Part shown: piece after piece, positions 21,304-34,118 of the stretch
How the letters are laid out: every line of letters starts with the position of its first letter
Position numbering within the stretch: the stretch's first letter is position 1
Assembly: GCF_901000735.1 (NCBI RefSeq)
Contig: NC_081543.1
Span: 13,465,369-13,529,368 of the forward strand
Reading direction: 5' to 3'
DNA length: 64,000 bases
From: Corylus avellana
Taxonomy: Eukaryota > Streptophyta > Magnoliopsida > Fagales > Betulaceae
Program-made: the position numbers and the translations under genes
Notes under the pieces: model-generated
What the model was told of the DNA's origin: nothing
Database searches by the model: none
The model's input: the letters and a program-made list of their open reading frames with translations, nothing else

Positions 21304-24300
21304 AGTAAGGGTGAGCCCTCAAATGGCAAATGCCTATGAAAGTGGAAACTCAACTTGCTAGTAATGTGGTGCTCATATAACGAAGCTTAAGAGGTACAAA
21401 AACTTATATTCTCTCTAGGTGTCGCACCTGTGAGTTCATGTGACTATTTTGAAAAGAACTATAGTTGAGGGAGCTAAATATAATTTTACTCTAAAAATTT
21501 ATTTGCAAATGTGTGTTTGAAGGTGGTTCAAATTTCTTCTAAAAACCTGCACAATCTATCTTTTAATCAGGGATTTCTTTTAATGATTCTAAAGAATAAA
21601 ATTTGGTCTCCAGAGAATTTTTAAGTTATTAATAGATAAAGAAAAGAAAATTAAAAAGAAAAGAAAAACACTAACTGAAATTGGAATCAGATCCGATTGA
21701 CGACCCATTTGATCTCTGTGAGCCGAACCCAAATGGGTTTCTCTCCAAAGCTCGAAATCCTAAATTTTACTTTTAGAGAGAAGCCCATACAGAATCAAAC
21801 AACCCCTTTGTCTCTTGCTTGACAATGGTTTGTCGAAGTCCATCTCAAGAAGGTCCGGTTCCTTCCACCAGTGCTTTTGTTTCCTTGCTATTTTTTTTTT
21901 TTTTTTGTCTTTCATTGTCACTTTCCTTTTACTTTTTTATTTTCTTAGCAACAACAAGGGAAGGCGGGTCAATGGGTCATTGTCACTTTACTTACAGAAA
22001 TGGATAATGATCCTGAAACTCCCTCTGTTTTCTTGAACCGATTCCGTGTCCTCTTTAACAAGAGAGAATGATAATGGAATTGCACTAGCTTTTCAAACAG
22101 AACAAGAAATTCAGTTCTTGTATTTCATGCTTTAGTGGATTACTTACCAAAAATGTTTTAGTGGATCGATAATTATGAGAAAAAAAAAAAAAAAAAAAAA
22201 CTGATTTATTCAGGTAGTTTCTTAGGTAACGACTTGTAGAGAGGAAGTTTTTGATTTTTAATCTTGGGTTTGAGGGGAATAGATAGTTGCTTGATTTTTT
22301 TTTTAAGAACAAGTAAACTTCATCTACTTTTAGAATTCTATTAATTTCTTGCTTTTGTTTTGATTTTTGTTTTTGCAGCCTGTTTCGTGCAGTTTATCGG
22401 CCTCACAGTTGTTTGTTCCTCTGGGAGGACTCCGAATTCTTTATCACTGCCACAGTAAGTACAGAAACCTAATTAACATTTTCTTTTTTCTTGGCTATGT
22501 GAGTGGCTTCAAATCGAATCATCGACGGGTTTGAATGTTTATATATACATGCATGTATTAGTATATGTGTGTGTGTGTGATGTGTGCACTCAGAGCTGGA
22601 GACATATAAGAAAAAAGAAAAATGGTTTATGCTTCAAAATTACCAGCAATCTACTTCTTAAGCCTCTAACTTTCTATGTGGTTTACACAACCATGTTTGT
22701 TCAAGATTGTGGAAAAACTACTAACATTTGCACAGTTTGGAACTATTAGATGCATCTATGGGAGCATGAATGATCATTACTTCTGAAATGCTGACTAAAG
22801 ATAGAGGTGCTTTGACGAGAATCTTAACCCCAATGTTTTGATATTTAGTGACATTGATATCTTATTGGATTTACTGTGTAAACTTGATATATATATATAT
22901 TTTTTTCAAAACTAAGAAGGTATACCCCAGATTCAGTATCTCATCGTAGAGCCATGTGCCAGTTAATTAGCTCAAGGCAGACCAAGTAGGGAATCAAAAG
23001 GCTAAGTAATCACTAATGATAGAACAAGTAGCTATTATATTCAGTACTTCTGGATCAAGATAGGAGCAAGCATAGTCTGACTCTCTTGTTGGAGCAAGAT
23101 TAGTTGATAGTTTACTTATGCTGGAGCAAATATGTTATGATACTTTACTGGCTCATGGTGGAGTAGAGAAGGTCTGGTTGTTTACTTTGTTTTGGTGGTC
23201 ACAGATGGTGTCCTCAAACTACATGAGAATATAGGAAGAAGTACCATCCATGCAGGCTAGAAAGAGTGCACTGTTTCACATACTATTTGACAGTGAAGTC
23301 TTTACCATAGACCAAACAGAAACCAACATATTGCTGTTTATCACAACTAATCGAGTGTTGTGAATTTGCCAATTAAATGGAATAAAAAAAATATAGTTGT
23401 GAATTCAGAATCCCCCTACAGAAAGAGAGAGAAGAAAAAAAGAAAACTGGAGCAGAGAAAGGTCTGCATTAACAAGCGATGTAATTTCTATCACAAAACA
23501 GAGTGGTTTCTGTCAGTTGAATTGTAATAAGATGTACCCAGTGACATAAGATAGTAATGAACTGATCAAATATTAGCAGAAGACACTGGCATGAACTTCC
23601 TTATATTTAAGGAGATTGGAGCAGCACCACAGCCAAAAAAAAAGAAATGATTATGAACTTATGTCATTATCCAAGTCAGTTATAGATTCAAGCCTCATAA
23701 ATTGGAACCAATTTGGAGTCTTAGAAGAGAACTTGCCTGTTTAGAATTGGTGTTGGAGGCCATGATAATGTTCTGCCATTTTTTTTTTTTTTGACATGTC
23801 CACACAAGAAGGAGGAGGAAGATCATTTAGGCTCTAGGGCATGGTATGACTAGCAACTTACATATCCATTCACTAGTTGTCTTGTTTTTATTTCATAATT
23901 CATGCTCTGATGTTGTTTGTGCATCAATGGTTTGGCTACTTTTTTTTTTTTTTTTTCTTTCTTTCTTTCTTTCTTTTGGTAGATCATCTGTTTCGTGCTC
24001 TTTTATATTCATTTTCAAGTTAATCTTGGTCTTTCCTTCTCTTTGCATTTTTGCATCAATTGTTTTACTAGAAGCACTCTTGATCAAATTGATTGGCAAG
24101 AAGACATACCAGATTCTAGGAACCATCATTTTTGTTATGCAGCTCTTTTCCCCTTCTTCTTTCATGTGCAACAGTGTGACATTATGTGTTTCTTTTTACT
24201 AAGTCCTTTCTTTGAGTGTGATCCAACCACTAGGAACTTTTTGCTTATAAACAATTTTATGAAACATGCATGTAACAAATTTCTCTAGTCATATGAGAAA

Positions 24301-24823
24301 GTCGGAGTCGTCCTATGTAATTTCAAACTCCTTGTAACATATTTTCTATTCTTCTATTGTATTTGTAAAGTAATCGTGTATATGGTATGAACTGTGAATG
24401 ATTGGAATGAATGTAAAGATGATGATGTAATGAATATAGGAACTGACAAACTGTCTTGATAAAACGGGTTGTTCGAGAAACCCACTCTCCAGATGAAATC
24501 AACTACAACTCACAAAGTCAACCCATACCTCTAATGAACTGGGCTGCATATATTTATACAACCCACACATTCAGCTACAAATTTCTAACTCCTAACACCT
24601 ATTACACTAAAAGTCCCACATTACAATGACCCATTACACTTAAAGGCCCACTACAATTATATCCCTTACATTCCCTTTCAAAGGAACTGGAAATAGAAAA
24701 GAAAAAAATAAAATAAAAAAATAAAAAAATAAAAAAGCGAAACTATTGCATCAAAATCAACATAATGTGCTTAGAAAAAAAAAAAAAAAAATCAACATCC
24801 AATGAGGAAATGAGTAGTGTTTG

Positions 24824-25199
24824 CACAAGAAATCCCCACCACCACCATCCTCGATCACCTGCAGAATCCATATGTAATTTGCAAAGAGAGTTTGTCACTC
24901 TCTACCCACTCTTGGCACCATATGTCCCACTTGCTTATGCCCGATCCTCTCCCTAAAGGAAGAGCTCTCTTTGGACTCTTTTGGCTCCAATAACTATGCT
25001 TTATTCCCCTTTCTCTCCATCTACCAATTAATTATACCATTAAAATAAATGCAACCATCTTTTACTCTACTCTTGATAGTCCTAACTATATCTCTATCAT
25101 CAATAAATTAATGGAGTAGGTTCCTCATCCATTCAATAAAGGAGATAGTCATCCCACATGAACAAAGCTTGGGGGAGTTCATTTAAAAAGAAATGGGGG
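24824..25199. repeat. 400-bp repeat R, copy 1 in block A'
   Basis: A' equivalent of 10916-11291 and almost identical to it. Confidence 0.85.
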
Positions 25200-27006
25200 A
25201 AAAATAAAATAAAATTTGTGATATATTGTTAGGTAACAAATATTTGTTCACTAAAGATGAATATTCAACTCTTGGTTGTATTATCCTATTAGTTTGGCAA
25301 TTACTTGATGTCCTTGAGGTAAAATGGCTACTTTTTTGAGTTTTTTTTTTTTTTGTCTGTTTGTTGTTAAGAAATGATTTCCAGGATTTTTTTGGAGGTT
25401 TCAACTTGTGAAGTGTCAAATCTTATGTTTATTTGCTTAGTGATGAGTACTTGTCTGTTGATAACAACTACTTGCAACTCACAAAGTCTTCTGTTTTCTG
25501 ATTGTTGATGACAGAAGATGCATGGATCATCAGGTTACTAGGTCTTTCTTATTGTTTGATTTCCTGTATTTATGCATTTTTATTTGAATATGAAGCCATT
25601 GCAAATAATGATAACAGTTTGTTCTCAATTGGACTCATCATTTTCTTTTCTATGAATTGTGAAGAATTAGCTATATGCTCTCTGTTGTTGCATTATAAGT
25701 ATTATTATATATCTTTAAAATAGAAATCTGTGCTAAGAGATCTTCATAACTGTATTTTCCCTACCCAAGACATCCATGACAGCTGAACTTTGGTGGGATT
25801 GGCTTTGCAGGGTTGATAGGCAATGAAATTCTGCATTCCATATTATCAGGTTTTTTTTATTGATGAGATCACAACCAACATATATTACTTTGTGTACATA
25901 ATGAATTACACAATTGAATTAAAACTTTGAAATATACTAAAAATTCTAACTCAGTTAAGCTTTTTCCCAACTATTGTAGTCATATTGATTTGGCAACGTG
26001 TGATATAAAGCAAAAAGGTATGGATTGAAGGCTGTGAAGTACTTCAGGAAGAGAGACAATACCATACATAATACAGTAGAAAAAACCCTAATCACCCAAG
26101 AAAAAACAAAGGGTTTATTTAAAATACCGAAAGCTTATTACCAAAATCGAAGTACTAAACTAATTAAGCCAACAAGTCTGGCTTAAATAAAGGATTTTGA
26201 ATCCAAAAATGACGCTCACCCAGCATAACTGGTGGCCATGACACGCACGCTGAAATGAGCTTTTCAGATTTGAGCCGTATGATACAAAGTACGACTAATT
26301 ATGCCTATTGTCTTCTCATTATTGGACTTATCATCTCTGTAAAGATATTCCGACGGACACCATCAATTAAGTAGGTAACAAGTCAACATCAGCAACAGTT
26401 CCTATATAAAAATTGACAGCCTCAAATTTGTTGACAGATTAGCAGACTTGTGTGTATGTGTGTGTGTTTGCAGACATTTAGCACACTCGTGAGTCGTGAG
26501 CAACATTGGTTGACCCTGAGAAGAGATTTTGTCGCAGAACACTTTTCCGTGCATAAAAGGCTGAAACAAGCTTTACAACAGCCATTGCCAGTTGTTTTCT
26601 TGGATGTAGCAACTCATCCCATTCCCACGTGCATAGGCCTCTGCTTTCTCATTTCTTCTGTTGCTTTACGACCATCAACCTTTTGATTCTTAAAATAAAT
26701 TAATATAAACTCTCTACTTGTTCAAACATTATATTAATAATACATAATAATTTATGTATGGGATTGGTTTATATTCCCTTGAAGAAAAGTGTCCTTCACT
26801 TTTCTGTTGAGGGCATGAAATTCTCAACCTCTTTTCTTTTTATTAATACTATTATTTTATAATTTATTTTCCATAATATTCATAATTTATATATATTCTT
26901 GGAAATGAATCAGAATAGAATGATTTCTTTAGATTGGGAATGAAAAGAGAGCATCTCAGCACTTTGATATTAATTATTTCTTTTGATGAATTCATGTATG
27001 AATTAA

Positions 27007-27040
<34 letters not shown>

Positions 27041-28218
27041 TCAATGTTATAAAGAATAAAATTATGTTTTGAACTTTTGGGCCTTTTAAAAAAATGATCA
27101 ATGGAGTTTCGGCCCAAACATTCTGGCCCAATGTAACCTAGTTTTAGCCATCTCAATCAACGTACTGCAAAGCCCATTTTCCTTCCTTCCAGTTTGTGGC
27201 CATGAAGCAATTTGTGGGCTCCATCTTATAAGCCCTCCAGAAAACTTAAGTTGTTCCACAAGTCCATTTAAAAAAAAAAAAAACCTTTAGTGTCCTAAAC
27301 AGATTGTAGTTAACTTTTGATATAAAAGAAATTAAAATTTTTATCGATATCATAATTTTTTTATTGGATGATTAAGAAAACATTATATAAAATTGTAAAT
27401 CAAAACAAAGAATAGCAACAAAAAAACAACAATTAATGGACCTAGGGGGCCGGGGGCCATGGCCCCTGGCTTTCCATGGCCATGGTTATATATATATAGT
27501 TAAAATATTAACATGCAGTAAGACTTGTGAGCACGTGCTTGAAAGTTGTTGCTCTTCCTAGCAGGAAGTCGTCTCAGATTCCTTTCTATCCAAAGTCTTA
27601 CAATCAAGTGAATTAATGAGAGATTTAACCCATAATTTATTTATATAATTTTATTAGATAATCAAAAGAGAAAAGAAGATGATTCAATATTTGCACAATT
27701 ATAATATATGGAAAGGTGTTTATCTTAGTTTCATTACAGAAGACAACAACTACTGTTATATATATATATATATATATATATGGGAATGCCCATAATGTAT
27801 TTATATAACTTTCTCTTTGTTTAGGCAAAATTAATTGTTTGTTTCTATGAGTAAGTAACTTTGTTAACTCATCAATACTTAAATAAGTGAATAGTAGATT
27901 TGTACTAACAAACTAGTTTGTTTGAGCATGGGCGACAAATGGCCTGACATTTGAGATTGATTATCATATGAAGAAGCAACTGATTTTCGTTACTAAGATA
28001 ACAATTTAGGGTAATCTTTGGCAGAAAAGTTAGTAAGTGTTACATATTATAATCAATTTGAGAAGGAGATTTTGATAAATTGAAACGATGAGGTGTAATG
28101 AGAGCCTAGATCATTAGTTTGATCGATCGAAGTAATGACATATGTTCAGTAATAATTTCAGAGAGCTTCAAAAGCTAGTTCGATAACTATCTAAAATTAA
28201 TGTTCGATCAATTAAACT

Positions 28219-28769
28219 TAGGGGTAGGCAAATTAACCGCCTACCGACTACGATCAAACCGAAATTAACCGTCAACCAACTTATGTGAGTCGAAAATTGA
28301 TATGGAGTTTTTATACCGACGTCGGTTCGGTTCGATTAATTGGTATAAATTTTTTGTTGTCAGATAACCGAACCGAACCAAATCGAAAATTTGCATAATC
28401 GAACCGAACCGCCAAATTTGACATGGATTAAGGCTTTGACGGATGACTTTGCGAAGTGATGTTTTGTTGAAAGTATTTGGTAAGGTTTTCTGCATCTTAT
28501 ATTCTTATTTTTTGCATTTTATATTCAATAAGTTATTTTACCAAAAAAAAAAAAAAACAGTTTGGGCCTCCAAAATAAAAGATTTTTTGCCCATTTAAAA
28601 ATAGCATTGGCCCAATTAAAAAATATAATGGTTAATCGATCATTAACCGACCGAAAATTTCGAAATAATTTGTTATCAAAATGAAATCGGTAAATTAACC
28701 GATTTAACCGACAATTTCGATTAACCAACCAAAAATTACTCTACCAAACCGAACCCATATCCACCCCTA
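28219..28769. mobile_element. hAT-type MITE (copy in A')
   Basis: Equivalent of 14199-14781, about 30 bp shorter through a deletion of an ATTAACCGATTACCGA unit and a shorter poly-A tract. The same target copies flank it (ATTAAACT, ATCAAACT). Confidence 0.85.
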
Positions 28770-29001
28770 ATCAAACTTGTAATAAGGTTACGTAGTCTCA
28801 TATTTTGCTTTTCAGGACTACGACCTTACTTCTAATTAAGTTGATGTATTTCTCAGTTATCTTAATAAGAAACACTTAGTGATTTTTCTTCGGTTTTCCA
28901 GCAATTCCTCAAATTTTCTTGAATTTATGGAAGAGTTGTGAGTTATTGTGCTTATAGGTCAACTTTCCACTTTGCATCAGTTTGGTTGCTTGTGTAGTTA
29001 T

Positions 29002-29033
<32 letters not shown>

Positions 29034-29101
29034 AGGGTGCATGTAAGCAACAATGGTTGACCTTGGAGTTGATATATTGAGTGGGAGGATGCTTTGCGTA
29101 T

Positions 29102-29503
29102 CACAAGAAATCCCCACCACCACCATCCTGGATCGCCAGCAGAATCCATATGTAATTTGCAAAGAGAGTTTGTCACTCTCTACCCACTCTTGGCACCACA
29201 CGTCCCACTTGCTTATGCCCGATCCTCTCCATAAAGGAAGAGCTCTCTTTGGACTCTTTTGGCTCCAATAACTATATATGCTTTATTCCCCCTTTCTCTC
29301 CATCTACCAATTAATTAATTATACCATTAAAATAAATGCAACCATCTTTAATTTACTCTACTCTTGCTTGTCCTAATTATATCTCTATCACCAATAAATT
29401 ATTAATGGAGTAGCTAGGTTCCTGATCATCATCCATTCAATAAAGGAGAAGCCATCCCACATGAACAAAGCTTGGGAGAGTTCATTTAAAAAGGCATGAG
29501 AGA
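29102..29503. repeat. 400-bp repeat R, copy 2 in block A'
   Basis: A' equivalent of 15100-15501. The offset is a constant 14002 bases. Confidence 0.85.
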
Positions 29504-31380
29504 AAAAGCCATGAAATGCTGCCTTCATGATTACATGCATGCATGCATCTCTCTCTCTCTCTCTGATCATGTCGTGTTGTCGAGTTTTCAGTTTGCTTTA
29601 GTCAGATCTCTAGGCATTGAGGAATTAATATGCTTTCATCAAAGGTTGTCATAAAACACTCAAAGAGGGTAAAAAATTTGATTAGTGGTCACATGTTGCA
29701 CTGTAGCTTACATGACAAGAAAGACATTGTAGGAAAACATATGTAAAGTGCTTCCATTGAAAAGTTAGAAAAATGTTATCATCGATCTGTGCAATACATA
29801 TCATGGAGTCTTTATTTATTAAGCTCCCTTAAGTTTGGCCATATACGTGTAATCCCATATATGGGTGGAGTTTCTATATATGTCAATGAACAAATTAGTA
29901 CTACATAATTATTTGAATAAAAATTCCACGTAAGGAAGTTGAATAGAAGATGCATTTGATTTAGAGGGTTTACTTTAGAATTTTATGACTGCTAATTAAG
30001 AAGAGAAAATTAATAAGGGAAACTGTTGGAATATCAATTAAATGAATAAATTTACCATTTGTTTTTAGTTTAAGTTTTTTAGATGAGTAATGTTAGAAAC
30101 CATACTTTTATTTCACTATATTGACATGGCTGAGCCAATCAGCCCGTGTTAAAATAAAAATAAAAATAATGACTAGTTAGCACTACCATACCATATTGTC
30201 AATACGGCGGGATAGTCGTGAGACAAGTATGTGGTTTCTAGCATTATTCTTTGAGGATAAGTGATAATTTAGCATGGTATTAGCGCAAAGATCTTAAGTT
30301 CAAACAATATCTCTATAATTCACCTCTCATTATTTCATCTAAATATTTTAGATGTTGGTCATCACTTTGACTGAGAATTTGAACCCACACAAAAGAAGTG
30401 TAATTTGAATATTAATTAAATGATTAAATGTAACATTTTTTTTTTCATTAGCTTAAACTTTTAGGATACGTGTTAATTTAACAAAAATGTTAGAGAGAAA
30501 AGTAGTGAGGAAAAAAAGGGGAAGGAAGTCCTAGAAAAAAGCTAGATTGCAATATAAACCTAGATGGTCTAGGAAATAGCTAGATGCATAGTCTACAAAA
30601 AACCTCTATAGCTTTATATTTTTAACCCAACCCTAAATAGTTTTCCTCTATAATTCCTAGGCCGTTTTAGAAGTCCAAATTAATTTGATTCAAAAGAGTA
30701 AATCTACACATCACTCTTGTAACACCTTAAAGTTGATATGGCGTGGTCTCCAGTAAAAATAAATAAAATAAAATAAAAACTCATTTTTCATGCACATATA
30801 ATAGGGTGATACAATTGTGATACAAATGTGATGTATAGTATTACTAATTCAAAATGAATAGAAATAGTATTACACAGACATAATAAAGGGGGTCAAGGGG
30901 CCCCAATTTTGAATATAGATATATGAGTAATGATATATATACATCACCCTATGATTCCCTCAAAGCTTATGTGGTGTGGTCTCCCCAACTAAAAAATCAA
31001 TTTTCATACACGTAATGGTTGGGGGGACACGCCACATAAGATTTGAGGTATGAGGGGATAAAGGGGATGATTTGTAGCATATATTATTCTAGTGTGTGTA
31101 TTTAACCTCTATTAAAATTGGACTTAACTCTTCATTCATACTTTCACCCTTTTGATACAAAATTTTAGTTTTGTCCCTACAATATATTTATGTTTTTTCA
31201 CCAATGTAGGAACTCAAAATAATGTTCAAACTTTCCTTCAACAATACTATAATTTCCTAGATGAATACATTCGAAGGCCCGTTTGAACATATATACATAA
31301 ATTTCTTCTAAACTGAGTTGTTATATAATTTCCTCTAATCTAGTGTATAAATTTGTCATATATCCTATTAGTATATGAAA

Positions 31381-31383
<3 letters not shown>

Positions 31384-31451
<68 letters not shown>
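31384..31451. repeat. (AT)34 microsatellite in A'
   Basis: 68 bp, equal in length to the tract at 17382-17449. Confidence 0.97.
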
Positions 31452-31454
<3 letters not shown>

Positions 31455-31663
31455 TTACTCTTTTTAATTAGAATGTGAGAAGAGCTTGATTTCTTCAAAA
31501 TTTTCTCTAACCCACTTTAAAAGAAATTTTGAAGGAAATTATAGGTAGTAATGAAAATTTATCTTTAGATTGACAAGGGCTTATAAAAAACAAAATCAAT
31601 GGTTGATCTTCACTATCATATCATCCAAGTTATATAAAATTATATAGCATTCTGTATTCTACT

Positions 31664-32326
31664 TGTTGATACAATATATCTCCCAAAACCCAAACCTAAA
31701 GACCCACTCAGAATAAAAAGCCCACGGCTCGCCATAATACCAAGGCGCTAGGCCCAAGACTCAAGAAACCCTGACACGATCGCTGAAGCGTATCAGGTCC
31801 GCACTCAAGCATACAGTTACACTCCCTATCAAAATGGTTGCATGCCAAATCATGTAAACCCTATGATCAAGGAGCATGATCATTCTCCAAACAACTCGAT
31901 CTGGAAGTAACAACCCAAATCGAAAAGCAACCAACCGAATTCATCCTAAAAGGAGTCTAAGTACATGATGATAATTCATGCAATCTACCAGATTATCTTA
32001 AGAGAGGATCTTCGGTTGAAACTGCTCCCATGCATCAAGGGATGACGAGTAAAAATCCCACCAGGATTCTTCCACTCAATGATAACCTCTATAAAAAAAA
32101 AAAGAGCCCCTTACGATACAGATACGTACTTATTCTTACTCTAATCATTCTCAAATATTATTATTTCTTATTATCTATCTTACTCAAATTCTCACTTAGG
32201 CATCGGAGGTGGCACGATCGCCACACCCCCCTCCCCCTCCACTTTGTGGTCTATCATTGCTGATCCTTTCGCTTTCTTAGCAGGCTTTGAATCAAGTTGC
32301 TACGTGGGTTGATAACTGTCTCAACA
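31664..32326 (+). repeat. 5' LTR of the Tat-like element
   Basis: 663 bp, starts TGTTGATAC and ends CTCAACA. Partner of 37625-38276, by eye about 92% identical. The following bases GTTGGCCTCGTTC resemble a decayed tRNA-Asp-type primer site (TTGGC..CGTT), fused to the integrase fragment. Confidence 0.9.
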
Positions 32327-32336
32327 GTTGGCCTCG

Positions 32337-32750
32337 TTCACTTTAGCATTTGGGAGTGAAGCTATGACACCGGTCGAAGTCCATATGCCCAGTCATAGGC
32401 AAGCCAATTTTAACGAAGAAGAAAACGATATGGCTTTGCGAGAAAGCCTGGACTTACTTGATGAAAGAAGAACTTAGGCCGCCATGCATATAACAGCTTA
32501 CCATCAGACCACAGCAAAATATTACAATCAAAAGGTAAGGCATCGCAGTTTCAGCAATGGAGATCTGGTCCTGCGGAAAGTAATGCCCCCAATGAAAGAT
32601 CCATCCGACGGCAAACTCAGTCCGTCCTGGGAAGGGCCGTATAAGGTAAAGGACAACCGGCAATCTGGAACATACCACCTCGAAACACTGGACGGAAAAC
32701 AGCTGATCCACCCCTGTAATGCTAAACACCTCCGACATTACTATCAATAA
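32337..32750 (+). pseudogene. Gypsy integrase C-terminal fragment (in A')
   Basis: Same frame throughout: FTLAFGSEAMTPVEV...ESLDLLDERRT, stop (TAG), AAMHITAYHQTTAKYYNQKV...GDLVLRKV...PSWEGPYKV...HLETLDGKQLIHPCNAKHLRHYYQ, stop. The GPY-like motif and the tail identify a gypsy integrase C-terminus. The internal TAG is shared with the copy in A, so it predates their separation. No D,D35E catalytic core is left. Confidence 0.87.
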
Positions 32751-33133
32751 ATTCAGCAAAAGGAGGCGTCGGCCCATGCCTCAGGTATGAGTTGTATACT
32801 ATCTATTTTACTATATCTTCTTTTAGCTAACATGAACAAGCAAAAGAAGCAAAGGAAATCATATCAGGGGCGTCAAAAGCAGGAAACAAGAACAAACCAA
32901 AGGTGATTAACTTCGCTTAATCTCATTTCTTTACTTTCCCATTATAAATTTTATACACCAATACTCACTTAGGCATCGGAGAGTCCTCGGTAACCCGGGG
33001 ACGCCTCCCCGAAGAATAACTGCAGGTGGATCACTCAACGGTCCCACATCTCTCTCCATCTTCAAGAAAAAGATGACGTACAAATACATCAAAAGGGAAA
33101 CTCCACTGTGAAACTATGGAACAGTGATGGGCC

Positions 33134-33680
33134 ATTATCCCGCTCGGGTTGGTAGAGGTATACTCCGTACATATTAAAGGAGAAAATGCAGTTTACCCCC
33201 CCGGAAGTTTTAGGGGTTTTTCAATTTTAACCATAAAGTTCAAAAATTGGCAATTTAAACCCTCAGTTTAATTTTTTCGCCTAAATGGACAGAAATCTAT
33301 GAAATTACATCATTACCCTCAGGCTTTTTTAAAAAAATTTCTGTCCAATTTAATGGAAATTTTTAACGGAAGGTTTAAATTGCCAATTTTTGAAACTTCA
33401 GGGGGGTAGATTACCAATTTTTGAACTTTGGGGTTAAAATTGAAAAACCTATTAAATTTCAGGGGGGTAAATACAAAAAAAAAAAAAAAAAAAAAATTGT
33501 ACTCCTTTATGCAGCTAGTTAAAACGGTGTCAAGTAGCCATCAAATTAAACGCCTCCAGTCGAATAACGGAAAATTAAAAGGTGAACGTCCTGCTCGGGT
33601 TGGTAGAGGTATAATCCGTACATGTTTAAAAATGGTATTCCTCTATGCAGCTAGTTAAAACGGTGTCGGGTAGCCTACAT
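33134..33680 (+). repeat. Tandem unit of about 100 bp split by the foldback MITE
   Basis: The unit GCTCGGGTTGGTAGAGGTAT...CCGTACAT and CAGCTAGTTAAAACGGTGTC...GTAGCC occurs twice: at 33139-33172 plus 33511-33538 (interrupted by the MITE) and at 33594-33679 (intact). The second copy shows the pre-insertion arrangement. The left contig also ends at this unit (20919). Confidence 0.75.
33192..33471. mobile_element. Foldback MITE inside the Tat-like element
   Basis: Left end TTTACCCCCCCGGAAGTTTT with AGGGGTTTTTCAATTTTAACC pairs with the inverted right end (TTTACCCCCCTGAAATTTAAT, AGGTTTTTCAATTTTAACC). Inner arms also pair (GGCAATTTAAACC / GGTTTAAATTGCC). It has no coding capacity and is followed by a poly-A run. 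The target duplication is not clear. Confidence 0.75.
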
Positions 33681-34118
33681 ATTTCTCTTAATCTCCCAGT
33701 TTTACTACGTAAAGAATCTCACAAGGGAGGTCTTCTTCCTAGACCTTCTCCACACACAAGGAGAGAAACTCAAACACACAATGAGCAGAAGAAATTTTAG
33801 AAACTAATAAGCTTGTTTCATTCCAAGAAAGTGCAGGTACATAAGCAAATTAAGAAAATAAACGGCGACCCAGAGATGGATCCAAAACAAAAGCATGTCA
33901 CAAAGGCATTACAGATCTTCCTCACTATCAAGATCTACAAAAGCCGGATTCTCCTTAGCAGGGGGCTTTTCACCTTTTGCCGATGGGCGAGGGAGGAAAG
34001 CAGAAGGACAAGTGATCCTGAGAACCCGATCCCTGGCTGCGAACAAAGGTTGTCGAACCTCAATGGGGACGTCCCGCCAACTCAACGTTTCAGGGTTCCT
34101 TAGCCCAAACTCTCCACA

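Larger units (their letters stand above)
21020..33171. repeat. Duplicated block A' (right copy)
   Basis: Second copy of 7113-20919. It starts inside the hAT MITE at the base equivalent to 7113 and matches block A until 33171, after which it continues into sequence that the left copy does not reach. It therefore repeats every feature of A: partial MITE to 21303, MITE at 28219-28769, the 400-bp repeat pair, the foldback MITEs, the AT microsatellite and the LTR. It lacks the solo LTR. Confidence 0.95.

Noticed and set aside
7113..33171. Genuine tandem gene duplication
   Set aside because: Not excluded, but the gap position inside the repeated sequence makes unmerged contigs the simpler explanation.
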